Shown here one piece after another: positions 55,001 to 63,947 of a stretch of 64,000 nucleotides of DNA. A model generated the notes under the pieces. The model was not told the DNA's origin and did no database searches. It saw nothing but the letters and a program-made list of their open reading frames with translations. The DNA comes from JALZUU01 sp964441245 (GTDB lineage: Bacteria > Bacteroidota > Bacteroidia > Chitinophagales > Saprospiraceae). The position numbers and the translations under genes were made by a program. The stretch lies in the NCBI GenBank assembly GCA_964441245.1, contig CAYTVR010000002.1:45828-109827 (forward strand), written 5' to 3'. Numbering within the stretch: the stretch's first letter is position 1; each line of letters opens with the position of its first letter.

Positions 55001-58000
55001 TTAGGAAGACCGGGAGGCATGGGCCATTGTATATATTGTAAACTATCAACATTATAAATGGTAGGCTCATTAGGTGTTGAAATATTTTGAATCCCATTAA
55101 AAGAACCCGGTACATAGGATAAATCAGTATTGGTTAAGATACGGATGAATTCATTATCAGCAGTTAAGTCTCCAGGAGCACCTCCTAGATTTTGAACGGC
55201 AAATCGCATTCTTGTTCCATTAGAGCAACCAATGATGGTAGGCGTATCCATCGCGATTCCATAATCATTGGTGACCTGTGGTGCTCCATCAATTTCCAGT
55301 CCATCGGTAAAAAATGAAATAGAAGAAGATACACTGCCACAGGTATTTTTACCAGATGCCCGCAGACGTAAAACACTACGATCTTGATAATCACAATTGG
55401 TCATGATTTGGAATCGAACGAAAACTTCATTATTCGGAATATCATTACTACCTACAAGACCATTGGTTTTCAAATTATTATTCAATTCTGATAAAAACCA
55501 ATATCGCAGATTTCCCAAAAGGGAGATAGGATCATTGACAGTGACATACAGACCAGAAGCTGGATACTTGATTTGAGTGCTACCTGGTACGATAGTAAAT
55601 CCATTTCCGGGAGGTAATTTGAGTTCCATGTTTAGATCGAGTGCCGCACCGGGTAAGGTATTGACAATTCTTAATTCATAAGTCAATGGTTCGCACAATT
55701 TGGTCGGTACAGGAGGTCCACTGATGAGACTCAATTGAAGCTGTGATAATTTTGGATTGAGAAAAAGGTATTCTTCTTGTACCGTATCATCGCAACTAAA
55801 ACCATCGGGATCATAGCCTACCTGAGGATTAAGGGGGTAGCCTCCACAATTGTAACCCGTATTGATTAAGATACTATCTTTTGAACAACTGGAAAAGGTC
55901 GCATTAATCGAAAATTGTTTACATTCACCAGCTGCTAAAGTACCTAGGCGTGCCCAATAAAGAGTCGAATCTGTACTATAAGGTTCTATTGTGAATGTAT
56001 TGTTATTTTGATCGGTTAATTCAATGAAATCTATACCTGAATTAGGGATTTCAAAACTGACCCAATTGAAAGGAACTTCAAAGGGATTGGAAATAGAGGT
56101 AATGGTATTACAGATTTCAAAACTCCAAAAAGCAGTATCATTTTGACCTTCAAAGGATTGTGCAATTGGATTGAGCAATAATTTTGGAGCCGTATATTTT
56201 TGACTTCGATTGTAAAAAGTATTTTCTGGCGAAGATAATTCATCTGCATAAAAATCATCGGTGTAATAAACATCTACCGTATAATCAATATCGTCATCCA
56301 AGCGGCAATCGGGGATACATCTAAATTCGAGTGTATTTTTTGTTAAGTCAGAAACATGGTCAACTACGGGCCAGCTCCCATCATTGATAAAACTCAAATA
56401 GTAGAAATTGTCATCACTCGTAATCGTTGGTTCTGGAATAGGAGCGATCAATGTATTCAAGGGACCAGAAGGTAAATTACCCGGTCGATCTTCATATTCT
56501 ATAAGTGCACTTCCTGGAATATAAGTCAGGGATTTAGGTATCACAAAAAACAAGGAATCAAACATGGCCAAGGGCCGATATTCATATGGAAACAGATCAA
56601 TAGGAGCTGTTTGTCCTGCACCTTGTGCTAGATTATTTTTAAAAGTAACTTCTCCACATCCAACGTTAACATCATTGTTTCCGGCATTGAATACACTCGC
56701 ATTGACTAGCCAAAATAACTCTGGTACGATTTGACATGCGATAGCTTCTCCATTTTCCATAAAGGAATAAGTGGCTTCTAAATTTCGAACAAAGTTAGGA
56801 ATCACAGCAGGTACCGCAGGAGACCGAACAGAATAGTAAGCATGATAAACCAGTTTGTCTCCATCCGTGATGTGAAGACCATTTAGGCAATTATCAAAGA
56901 AGGGGAGGAGGTCAAAATTGATTCGAATATTTCCTGTAGTATTGGATTCGTCGCGAGCACCGTCGAAACAAGTATACCATTGATTGGTCTCCGAATCGAA
57001 AAAACGAAGGGTATCACTTCTATGCAAAAAGTGGATACTGGAATTATTAAAAGATTGATAAAAAATATCCACAAATGTAGAGTCATATATGCCTCCTCCA
57101 AACACATCAGCTTCCACTTCAAAACGAACAACATCGAAAGGCATGGCCATGTCCAAACGAAGGCCTGGAGTGGTCGGGTCTATATTGTTGGATAGCGTAG
57201 CGTCAGTCCATCCATGGGTCATTCTTTCTACTGTAAAAGCACTTGTTATGACTCCTTCGGAGGCTGGTGGATTTCCAGGATCGCAGTCAACAATAAAACT
57301 ATTGCTTTCGTCACAAAAGAAATAAAGACTTTCGGGGCAATCCGATTCGCAGAAATATTCGTGAAAGTATTGGATTTTATAAGAGGAAGAATTGGTTTGA
57401 ATATCATCTGTAGGCACACAAGCTTCTTGTGGACCACTGGTAACACATTGCACTTCAAAATTGATGAGATAATCCCCTTCATGATGTTCTCCAAAAATGA
57501 GTAAGGTATCATTAGAAACTTCGTAATTGACAAAGCTGCCAAAACGAGTTGGTGGAGGATTGGTCAAACTTAGTGAAGGCGGCATGATGATGGTAATGAC
57601 CGAGGAGTCATTGTCGCATGAAGATTGAAAACCTTTCCAATTTCGTTCTAATTCTAATTGAAAATTCATAATGTCTCCAGCTTGATAAACCGAGTTAGTC
57701 AGACTATTGGTCGTTGGAGATTCTAAATTATGTCTATACTCATCATGCGCCTCTTCGGTAAATAACTCGACATCACATTGATTTTCATATTCACTGTTTA
57801 AGCGGAAAATTTCATTGATGGCATCAAAACAGGCTCCGGGGGCTACACAAGAAGTTTTAAAGTCAACTTCCATTCGAAGAATAAGGGTATCTCCTAAAGC
57901 AAGATCATCGAACATACCATCACCATCAATATCTTCCAAACCACCTGGCCCATCAGGGTCACTTGTAATTTGGCTGAGGTCAATGCCATATCCAGTATAG

Positions 58001-59106
58001 GTCGTTGTATTACTAACTAAATTAAGCGCCGTAGCGACACTAAAGGATTCAAGACTTAAGCACTCATTTCGATGTAAGTCAGATTGATCAGAAAAACCTA
58101 CAAAGCCTGCTTCAAGAATAATATTGACTGCCGGTTCTCCATTTTGATTGGTAGAAGTAGGTTGATTAACGACATAGAGTTCAATAAAACCGTTTTCACA
58201 AAAGCCAGCATATTCGAAGTCTTTATAATCCCAACCAAGTGAAGGAGTATTAGAAGATTGATCATTGATCACATTGGCACCGATTGAAAATTCGCTACAT
58301 TTTTCACCACTACATCCCCAAGCGACACTCATTTGAGAATTACTATTATCGCAATTAATTTGTACTTCTTGTGTGATGGTGATTTGTTCTGCGAAATCAA
58401 ATTTTTCATCTCCATTTCCTACTGTAGTAAAATCGAGACCATGTAAGACAATGGTGTCTTCTGTGGCGTTCAAAACACCAATGGAAGTAGATAAAATATT
58501 GATGCCATCATCATGAATATCAATCAGACAGAAGCTGTCCAAAGCACCAAAACCACCATTGACTATAGTAAAACTTCTAAAAAAAACTTGATTGGTTTGT
58601 CCGGTAAAGGTCTTGTTGATCGTACCTATAATAGAAAGAGATGGAATTCTGATATTAAAAGGATCGGAATCATAGCTTTGATTGCCTCCTTGATAGTTGA
58701 CGACGACTTGATTGGCTGCATCATTGGTATTGGAGACTATTGCACAATCAGAAAAAGTACTGATGGTTAAGGTTTGTGTCTGGCCAGCCGGCAAATTAGG
58801 GAGGGAAAAAATCGGTTGATTGAGGTCAGAAACGTCAACTCCAACCACATTTCCAACCACGGAACCGACATTATAAGTTACGCCTTGAGACAATATATAT
58901 GTTAAATCAATATCTTGTAGCTCATTTGAACTTATGTTTTCAATACTAATTTCAAAGGAGGCTTCTCCACAAGCATCAAAGGTATTGATGAGAGTTGACT
59001 GAATAGATAGATTTTGAGCATAAAGACATGCTAAGCCGTTAAAAAGGACGAGTAATAGAGAGACTCCCCGCTTAATAAGCAGACTTTTAATCATTGGGAA
59101 ACTCAT
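52051..59106 (-). CDS. Giant surface adhesin with SprB repeats and gliding-motility C-terminus
   Basis: A 2351-residue protein, the largest here, with a signal peptide ending CLYAQ. The first 1500 residues are beta-sandwich modules with conserved Cys and DUF11-like segments. Residues about 1560-2210 contain about seven SprB-type repeats (TDATCFGADDGRVVAVFSGG, ATCFGGTNGQISSIVSGGTA). The end is a CHU_C gliding-motility domain (IPTAFSPNQDGVNDFFTVY ... GVYVYLVEIEF), the type B T9SS signal. SprB-like proteins are adhesins moved along the surface in gliding. Gliding in this organism is inferred, not shown. A -7-like box lies on the minus strand at 59171-59178. Confidence 0.88.
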   Translation of the reverse strand: MSFPMIKSLLIKRGVSLLLVLFNGLACLYAQNLSIQSTLINTFDACGEASFEISIENISSNELQDIDLTYILSQGVTYNVGSVVGNVVGVDVSDLNQPIFSLPNLPAGQTQTLTISTFSDCAIVSNTNDAANQVVVNYQGGNQSYDSDPFNIRIPSLSIIGTINKTFTGQTNQVFFRSFTIVNGGFGALDSFCLIDIHDDGINILSTSIGVLNATEDTIVLHGLDFTTVGNGDEKFDFAEQITITQEVQINCDNSNSQMSVAWGCSGEKCSEFSIGANVINDQSSNTPSLGWDYKDFEYAGFCENGFIELYVVNQPTSTNQNGEPAVNIILEAGFVGFSDQSDLHRNECLSLESFSVATALNLVSNTTTYTGYGIDLSQITSDPDGPGGLEDIDGDGMFDDLALGDTLILRMEVDFKTSCVAPGACFDAINEIFRLNSEYENQCDVELFTEEAHDEYRHNLESPTTNSLTNSVYQAGDIMNFQLELERNWKGFQSSCDNDSSVITIIMPPSLSLTNPPPTRFGSFVNYEVSNDTLLIFGEHHEGDYLINFEVQCVTSGPQEACVPTDDIQTNSSSYKIQYFHEYFCESDCPESLYFFCDESNSFIVDCDPGNPPASEGVITSAFTVERMTHGWTDATLSNNIDPTTPGLRLDMAMPFDVVRFEVEADVFGGGIYDSTFVDIFYQSFNNSSIHFLHRSDTLRFFDSETNQWYTCFDGARDESNTTGNIRINFDLLPFFDNCLNGLHITDGDKLVYHAYYSVRSPAVPAVIPNFVRNLEATYSFMENGEAIACQIVPELFWLVNASVFNAGNNDVNVGCGEVTFKNNLAQGAGQTAPIDLFPYEYRPLAMFDSLFFVIPKSLTYIPGSALIEYEDRPGNLPSGPLNTLIAPIPEPTITSDDNFYYLSFINDGSWPVVDHVSDLTKNTLEFRCIPDCRLDDDIDYTVDVYYTDDFYADELSSPENTFYNRSQKYTAPKLLLNPIAQSFEGQNDTAFWSFEICNTITSISNPFEVPFNWVSFEIPNSGIDFIELTDQNNNTFTIEPYSTDSTLYWARLGTLAAGECKQFSINATFSSCSKDSILINTGYNCGGYPLNPQVGYDPDGFSCDDTVQEEYLFLNPKLSQLQLSLISGPPVPTKLCEPLTYELRIVNTLPGAALDLNMELKLPPGNGFTIVPGSTQIKYPASGLYVTVNDPISLLGNLRYWFLSELNNNLKTNGLVGSNDIPNNEVFVRFQIMTNCDYQDRSVLRLRASGKNTCGSVSSSISFFTDGLEIDGAPQVTNDYGIAMDTPTIIGCSNGTRMRFAVQNLGGAPGDLTADNEFIRILTNTDLSYVPGSFNGIQNISTPNEPTIYNVDSLQYIQWPMPPGLPKDSTIIFEVDLAATSFDLLDCDSLAVHLQTTFRQGVDCVSTAGGSCEIDFIVNDEIEIVPVEKAVLNIQQLNAYTIPLGTDQATINFDYTLENITNLEGFGPFNLDFYFDANNNGTLEDGVDLLIGTQMLNGLTVPALDQINSQYQFSIPDTLICGQFLVNLDEENNDCVCDGTVSSVQIVPFFSAGQDTTLCAGNSATIAYDPLDKFSYSWSPATYLDDPMSSNPIYEYTGNYPSNSIIRDTLILFTSLNTSCQNFDTLVVTNTLLTLSGDITSDYNGSDISCYGADDAIVELQANGAAGTLTYQWNGMDTINNVFQGLGAGLFEATVTDEFGCFDTTQLLIVEPDSLKKSFVISDFNGFGISCFDGNDGRIEANIEGGTGDLNYSWNMDNAPILDTLVAGAYSVTISDENGCSVQEDFTLSSPPPMSMILNPNDPTCINGTNGSVEINLSGGLPPYNCPGSGSGSTCLIENLGAGLQNIMITDANACVIEDTITLTEIISQYELQTTDIFCPSGNEGSITVNVLQGSTPQNYVWSNGLSGNPQTNLTVGDYQVTITDNNLCDYVLETTLTGPAPFVGELIAEDATCFGADDGRVVAVFSGGTQPYSFDWGFSTDSIVDQLSADNYSLTVNDALNCDWIETVVINQPAPLDIDLVSTDATCFGGTNGQISSIVSGGTAPYAWTWSTSDTTDHINDLAKDTYLLTITDNNACTDIESAVIDDGIPLAINFNTTDATCFGYEDAAFDFNGFPTELYSYSLDSFIYQTDTFFNNVLAGERILYVRAMDGCVEEVSFEIGQPQEIIVEVAQKDSTINLGESTNIEAFVNLPFRIESYMWFPENYLECPDCPESNVIQPLETTTYEIVVTDTTGCFATNNLTIKVDKERNIYIPTAFSPNQDGVNDFFTVYSDSGTEHITTFRIFNRWGALIFENKNPMMETNIEQEGWNGWYKGQPANQGVYVYLVEIEFIDGVKKLYSGDVTILR

Positions 59107-59529
59107 AATTAATGTTGTAGTTTAATAGTAATGCTTTTAAATCGTAAGCCCTACGGTCACATAACCGTCACAAAACTAAGTAAATTTTGACATTATAAAC
59201 TGACTTCGCAAAGTCATTTTTAATTAAAATACCTTCGGAGAAGGTCACGGGGAAGCAATTTTTTTGATTAAACATACAATTTACGAAAAAATAGGGATAA
59301 AAACCGTGAAATTTTAGGAACCTGAGTAGAAAGAAACACGTTTTCGTTTAATATATAAATTTGCTTAAATGCGAAAATGGAGATAATTGAAGTGAAATAA
59401 GGCTTTTGCTTATTATTGGGAAAGTTTAGTTTTTTTGCTTGCGCAATAAATTATTCAAAAAAAGTTCAGATCAACAAGGAAATACAAAGAAGAACTAGAT
59501 AAATTTTAATCAACTTAAAAAGAGCCATA
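59107..59529. other. Divergent intergenic region with short hairpins and -7 boxes
   Basis: The gap holds three short hairpins, ACGGTCACATAACCGT, GACTTCGCAAAGTC and ACCTTCGGAGAAGGT, within about 59150-59260. A minus-strand -7 box (RC TAGTTTTG) at 59171-59178 probably serves the giant adhesin gene. A plus-strand TAAATTTG at 59356-59363 could serve the next gene. Neither has a good -33 element. No ORF. Confidence 0.45.
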
Positions 59530-60240
59530 ATGCATAAACAAATTGCTATAGGATTTTTAATGATGTTATTCGTTGGTTTACCTCGTTCAGGTCAAGCTCA
59601 GTTAGAGATTTTACTTGATTTTTTAATATATGATTATGGCGTTTTCTTTGGGTTTGAAGGAGAGCCTGGTGTATTTGACATTGATTTTGCCAAATATCCT
59701 TATGAGCAAGATTATCATGGTTTGTATTTGCCGGAGGAGGATGCGGGTTTTCGCATCCGGACCAAAGTGAATTTTCATCTTTTGAATAGTAGCGATGCAG
59801 TCAATGGAGGCTATTTACAAGTTAAGTTTTCGCCACTTTCTAGAATGACTTTAGATGTCAATCGATTACACATCTATGAGGAATCAGGCTTAGGGGAAAA
59901 GGAATTGTATTCTTTTACTAATTTCTCTTTTCAGTATAACCGGGTTCGAAATCATCGCATACATTTTTGGTGGGATCTTGGTGTTACAAAAGCAGGAAAT
60001 GCTTATGATGAATGGGGACCAACTGCGGGCTTTGGGACAACGATATACATTAAAAAACCAGTTAGTTTATATGCTGCTGCAAGATGGGCTTATTTCCAAG
60101 AAGAGCTGAGCACTGTTGGGTTTTATGATTTACGTTTACAGATGCATCTCAAGCAGTTTTTAATTTATGGTGGAATACAAAGGGTTGGAAGAGAAGTTGA
60201 TTTTACTAGTTGGATTATAGGGACAGGGATTTATTTTTGA
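59530..60240 (+). CDS. Exported barrel-like protein of unknown function
   Basis: A 236-residue protein with a signal peptide ending SGQAQ. The rest has alternating polar and aromatic strands with YGGIQRVGREVDFTSWIIGT at the end, consistent with a small outer-membrane barrel. No specific family is recognised. It is divergent from the adhesin gene, and a word-built inverted repeat follows it. Confidence 0.65.
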   Translation: MHKQIAIGFLMMLFVGLPRSGQAQLEILLDFLIYDYGVFFGFEGEPGVFDIDFAKYPYEQDYHGLYLPEEDAGFRIRTKVNFHLLNSSDAVNGGYLQVKFSPLSRMTLDVNRLHIYEESGLGEKELYSFTNFSFQYNRVRNHRIHFWWDLGVTKAGNAYDEWGPTAGFGTTIYIKKPVSLYAAARWAYFQEELSTVGFYDLRLQMHLKQFLIYGGIQRVGREVDFTSWIIGTGIYF

Positions 60241-60257
60241 TGGCTTATTTTTTGGGG

Positions 60258-60417
60258 GTAAATATCCAATATCCAATAGAAGAGTCTTTGGAAATATTAA
60301 GCTCGGATTTCTTTTTGGAGATTTGAGACCTTTATGAATTGAAAACGGATTTATATTTTCCGATGGATCGGGAATGGATATTGATTGAATGGGGGATTAT
60401 TGATAGGATATTTATAC
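60258..60417. repeat. Inverted repeat of ATATCC words between convergent genes, copy G
   Basis: GTAAATATCCAATATCCAAT (from 60258) and GGATTATTGATAGGATATTT (ending near 60413) are imperfect reverse complements, with ATTGATTGAATGG just before the right arm. The inner part contains ACGGATTTATATTTTCCG. It has the same architecture as the TTGAATG family, with weaker pairing. Confidence 0.55.
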
Positions 60418-60418
60418 T

Positions 60419-60925
60419 CTATTCTCTGCTGTTTTTAAAGGCAATATTTAAATCCTTAAAGTCTAATTTTCCTCTAGTTGCTTTGAGATAATCTACAATG
60501 ACGAGGGCTTTTTTGATGCGTGTATCTGAGTTTTTTGGTTTGCTAACCATGTAGATCAAACTGCGTTGTTTACCAGGTGTTAGTTGATGGAAATAATCAT
60601 TGCCTTCATCGTCGATCAGTAATAATTCTTTTAATTCTTCTGGCATGGGCAGTCCATACTTGCTATCATCAGCTCGTAATTCAGCAGTGACTTCACTACC
60701 TGGCTCCAATTGGAGTTTAGTTCGAATTTCTTTGTTGACATTAATAAAATAAGTGCCATCTCCTTTGGGCATTAAGGCACAGTGAAATTCAATTTGTCCA
60801 TTGAGTTTACAGACCACACGTTTGTTATTTTTTTCCAAAAAAATTGTAGATACATCTGTAGGCACAGGAATGTGAAAGTACCAAAGTTCAGAACTGAAAC
60901 GATCAAGTCGGGTCGTGAATTTCAT
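60419..60925 (-). CDS. DUF1905 plus YdeI/OmpD-associated domain protein
   Basis: A 168-residue protein. The N-terminal 95 residues match DUF1905 (LWYFHIPVPTDVSTIFLEKN, NGQIEFHCALMPKGDGTYFI). The C-terminal 65 residues match the YdeI/OmpD-associated domain (ELLLIDDEGNDYFHQLTPGK with the downstream helix). Members are linked to bacteriocin protection and peptide resistance, with little direct data. It lies just past the pgk terminator. Confidence 0.85.
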   Translation of the reverse strand: MKFTTRLDRFSSELWYFHIPVPTDVSTIFLEKNNKRVVCKLNGQIEFHCALMPKGDGTYFINVNKEIRTKLQLEPGSEVTAELRADDSKYGLPMPEELKELLLIDDEGNDYFHQLTPGKQRSLIYMVSKPKNSDTRIKKALVIVDYLKATRGKLDFKDLNIAFKNSRE

Positions 60926-60940
60926 AAGAGAAGAAATGAG

Positions 60941-60986
60941 AAAAAGGTTCGAAGGGAAATTTGTTTGGTATAAATTTCCTTCGAAC
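60941..60986 (-). terminator. Terminator of pgk
   Basis: GTTCGAAGG(G)AAATTT pairs with AAATTTCCTTCGAAC (15 bp, one bulged G) around a nine-base loop. On the minus strand it is followed by CTTTTTCTC. It lies 26 bases past the pgk stop. Confidence 0.88.
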
Positions 60987-61012
60987 TTTATTGATGTATT
61001 TTAAACGTAGGA

Positions 61013-62218
61013 TTACTTTTTTATAGCTGCAATACCTGGTAATTCTTTTCCTTCAAGGAACTCCAACATTGCTCCTCCGCCGGTAGATACGTAGCTGACT
61101 TTGTCTGATAATTTCATTTGATTGACCGCTGCTACGGAGTCACCACCACCTACTAGAGAGAAGGCTCCTTTTGAAGTGGCTTTGGCTACAGACTTAGCGA
61201 TCGCTTTGGTTCCTTTTGCGAAAGCAGGCATTTCAAAAACACCCATTGGACCATTCCATAAAATTGTTTTGGAGCTTTCTATGACTTTAGCAAAATCTTT
61301 TTGAGCCAAAATTCCAATATCTAATCCCATCCATCCTTTTCGAATTCGGGAGCTGTATTTGGTTTCTTTTTTGGCTTTCGCCGAAAATTGATCTGCAATG
61401 ACGGAATCTTTCGGTAGATAAATGTTGACTCCTTTTTTCTCTGCTTGTTTTAGCAGTTTTAAAGCCAATTTTAGTTTATCATCTTCGACCAAAGAATTCC
61501 CTACTTTACCTCCTTTAGCTTTAATGAAAGTGTAAGCCATACCACCACCTACGATTAAATTGTCGACAAATTGGATCAATTTTTCTAGTAATAAAATTTT
61601 ATCGGATACTTTTGCACCTCCTACAATGGCAGTCAAAGGTCGGTCTGGATCATTCAATACTCGGCTTGCATTTTTAATTTCTTTTTGCATCAACAAGCCA
61701 AAGCATTTACTGTCTTTTTTAAAATATTTGGCCACTGTAGTGGTAGAGGCATGTGCTCGATGAGCAGTTCCAAAAGCATCATTGACATAGAGATCCGCCA
61801 ATGCTGCGAGTTGTTTAGCAAATTTGGTTGCTCCTTTTGCTTCAGCTGCTTGAAAGCGCGTATTTTCCAAAACTAAGACCTCTCCTTTTTTTAATGATTT
61901 AGCCATTTTGGTAGCTAGATCCCCAACAGTCTCCGGACAAAAACGAACTTTTACACCTCTCAATTTTTTAGAAAGATGGGCAACGATATGTTGCAGGGTA
62001 AACTTTTCGACATTGATGCTACCGTCTTCATTTTTCTTTTTTTGAGGTCGACCTAAATGAGACATGAGGATAACTGCGCCACCTTCTTTAAGTGCTTTTT
62101 TTATGGTAGGCAATGCTGCTCTAATTCTAGTATCATCCGTGATTTTATATTTTGCGTCAAGCGGCACATTAAAGTCCACTCGCATGAGTACTTTTTTATT
62201 TTTAAAATTTAAATCCAT
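61013..62218 (-). CDS. pgk: Phosphoglycerate kinase
   Basis: A 401-residue glycolytic enzyme of normal length. Substrate-binding motifs are RVDFNVPLD, SHLGRP, and GTAHRAHASTTTV. The C-terminal catalytic loop LVGGGDSVAAVNQ and VSTGGGAMLEFLEG are intact. It transfers phosphate from 1,3-bisphosphoglycerate to ADP. The gap gene precedes it by 153 bases with a terminator between, so the two are probably separate or partly coupled transcripts. The sequence is lysine-rich throughout. Confidence 0.97.
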   Translation of the reverse strand: MDLNFKNKKVLMRVDFNVPLDAKYKITDDTRIRAALPTIKKALKEGGAVILMSHLGRPQKKKNEDGSINVEKFTLQHIVAHLSKKLRGVKVRFCPETVGDLATKMAKSLKKGEVLVLENTRFQAAEAKGATKFAKQLAALADLYVNDAFGTAHRAHASTTTVAKYFKKDSKCFGLLMQKEIKNASRVLNDPDRPLTAIVGGAKVSDKILLLEKLIQFVDNLIVGGGMAYTFIKAKGGKVGNSLVEDDKLKLALKLLKQAEKKGVNIYLPKDSVIADQFSAKAKKETKYSSRIRKGWMGLDIGILAQKDFAKVIESSKTILWNGPMGVFEMPAFAKGTKAIAKSVAKATSKGAFSLVGGGDSVAAVNQMKLSDKVSYVSTGGGAMLEFLEGKELPGIAAIKK

Positions 62219-62298
62219 GATTTTTGTTTACAAGTGTTATTAGTGGAAATAGGTTGATTTTATAAAAGCTCTAAGCTAACCAAAAGGTCATAACTGTA

Positions 62299-62336
62299 CA
62301 AAAAAAAACACCACTTTTAGAAAGCAGTGTTTTTGA
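62299..62336 (-). terminator. Terminator of gap
   Basis: AACAC and GTGTT form the outer stem, with CTTT/AAAG inside and a 2x2 internal loop; the minus strand is followed by nine T. It lies 36 bases past the gap stop. Confidence 0.75.
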
Positions 62337-62371
62337 TTTTTATATCTTCAAAGACTAAAAAGTTTGGAGGT

Positions 62372-63427
62372 TTAAGAGGTTACTTTTTTTCTCGTTACTT
62401 TTTTAGTTGTTTTTTTCTTTTTTACTAAAGGTAATTTTGCGACTCTTCGGCAAAGGTCAGAAAGACGAGCAGAGTAACCAGCTTCGTTATCATACCAACT
62501 TACTACTTTGATCATATTACCAGCAACTTTTGTTAATTGGCTATCAAAGATAGAAGAGTATTTATTTCCAACAATATCAGAAGATACAATAGGGGCATCT
62601 TGGTATTGTAAAACGCCTCTCATTTTTCCTCTGGAAGCAGATAAGAATTTTTTATTTACTTGTTCAACCGTTACTTCTTTTTCAACTAATACATTTAGTT
62701 CTACTAAAGAACCGGTGATCACAGGAACACGAAGTGCCATAGCAAACATTTTTCCTTGTACGGCAGGGTAGACTTTACCAACTGCACTAGCAGCACCAGT
62801 TGAAGTAGGAACAATATTGAAAGCTGCGGCTCTCGCTCTTCTTAAATCAGCATGAGGAGCATCTTGAATTCTTTGATCAGAAGTATAAGCGTGAGTGGTG
62901 GTCATACTTGCTTGTACGAATCCCCAGTTTTCGTCAATGACTTTGGCAACTGGAGCTAAGCAATTAGTGGTACAAGAAGCGTTACTGAAGATACGGTTAG
63001 AAGGATCTAACTCAGTATCATTTACGCCAAGTACAATCGTTTGAATATTATCACTTTTTGCAGGAGCAGAAAGAATGACTCTTTTTGCGCCAGCATCTAA
63101 GTGTAAGCCAGCTTTTTCGTAAGTTCTAAATACACCGGTACATTCCAAAACTACATCTACTTTTAATTTTTTCCATGGAAGTTTAGAAGGATCACGTTCA
63201 GTAAGTGCGACGATTTTCTTTTTTCCGATGGTAATATGTTTATCAGAAGCGACCACTTTAGCTGGGTAAGTTCCTTGAGCTGAGTCGTATTTGAAAAGGT
63301 GAGCTAGAGTTTGATTATTGGTTAGGTCGTTAATGGCTACGACTTCGACATCTCTGTTACCTAATAAGTTGCGAAGGGTCAATCGACCGATTCTTCCAAA
63401 GCCATTGATTGCAATTCTTTTTGCCAT
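62372..63427 (-). CDS. gap: Glyceraldehyde-3-phosphate dehydrogenase, basic C-terminal tail
   Basis: From the ATG at 63427 the protein is 351 residues (MAKRIAINGFGRIGRLTLRN); the longer frame start at 63460 adds an unlikely 11 residues. The catalytic Cys152 is in SNASCTTNCLAP, with the His and phosphate-binding residues as usual (TTTHAYTSDQ, SWYDNEAGYS). The final 17 residues are an added tail of mostly Lys, Thr and Arg (VKKKKTTKKVTRKKVTS) not found in standard GAPDH. A -7 box TACCTTTG is at 63524-63531 on the minus strand. Confidence 0.97.
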   Translation of the reverse strand: MAKRIAINGFGRIGRLTLRNLLGNRDVEVVAINDLTNNQTLAHLFKYDSAQGTYPAKVVASDKHITIGKKKIVALTERDPSKLPWKKLKVDVVLECTGVFRTYEKAGLHLDAGAKRVILSAPAKSDNIQTIVLGVNDTELDPSNRIFSNASCTTNCLAPVAKVIDENWGFVQASMTTTHAYTSDQRIQDAPHADLRRARAAAFNIVPTSTGAASAVGKVYPAVQGKMFAMALRVPVITGSLVELNVLVEKEVTVEQVNKKFLSASRGKMRGVLQYQDAPIVSSDIVGNKYSSIFDSQLTKVAGNMIKVVSWYDNEAGYSARLSDLCRRVAKLPLVKKKKTTKKVTRKKVTS

Positions 63428-63523
63428 AGTGAAAGGTTTGATTTTAGGATCTAAGTCCAATTAATAGAATGAAATTAAAGTGATTAGAAATGGTTTAACT
63501 TAGTGTATTATTTACATTTAGTG

Positions 63524-63531
63524 CAAAGGTA
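63524..63531 (-). promoter_or_regulatory. -7 box of the gap promoter
   Basis: TACCTTTG followed by CAC on the minus strand is an exact TAnnTTTG match, about 97 bases upstream of the gap start. The nearest TTTG upstream is 23 bases away, rather far. Confidence 0.5.
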
Positions 63532-63760
63532 TAACAATTTAACGCTAAAATTATCAAATTTGTTTGAAAAAAAGCGGAATCTGTGGAAAATTGGAACTAA
63601 AATTAGCTATTATAAAGGTTATATGATAAAAAATTATAGGTTTTATCCATATAAATGCAAAAATAGCAGCATTATATGAGTAAATATTAAAAAAGCTAGA
63701 AGTATAAATGACTCTAATTCAAGCAGGTTATCTTTTTTCAAAAAAAATAATCCTGAAATG

Positions 63761-63792
63761 TTTGATTTTAATCAGAAGACGTTATATATTTG
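63761..63792 (+). promoter_or_regulatory. Promoter of the tRNA-Glu transcript
   Basis: TTTG at 63761-63764 and TATATTTG at 63785-63792 with a 20-base spacer match the Bacteroidota consensus exactly. The predicted start is near 63799, giving a leader of about 150 bases before the tRNA. Confidence 0.75.
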
Positions 63793-63947
63793 CACAGCTT
63801 TTAAAGAAAAGCCTTAAAAAAATTGAAAGATCCGGTCGGCTCACGACGAAATGAAGTCCAAACCAAAACGAATATTTTTCGTTTGGAGTTCAGTATGTAT
63901 ATCTATTGATTTCGTACTGAAACCCAAACAGGTATTCACTCTCATTT

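Larger units (their letters stand above)
63428..63947. other. Intergenic region between gap and tRNA
   Basis: The 520-base gap has no ORF. It includes the gap -7 box, an AT-rich stretch, the tRNA promoter at 63761-63792 and a leader of about 150 bases with two hairpins (63863-63886 and 63889-63921). Confidence 0.6.
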
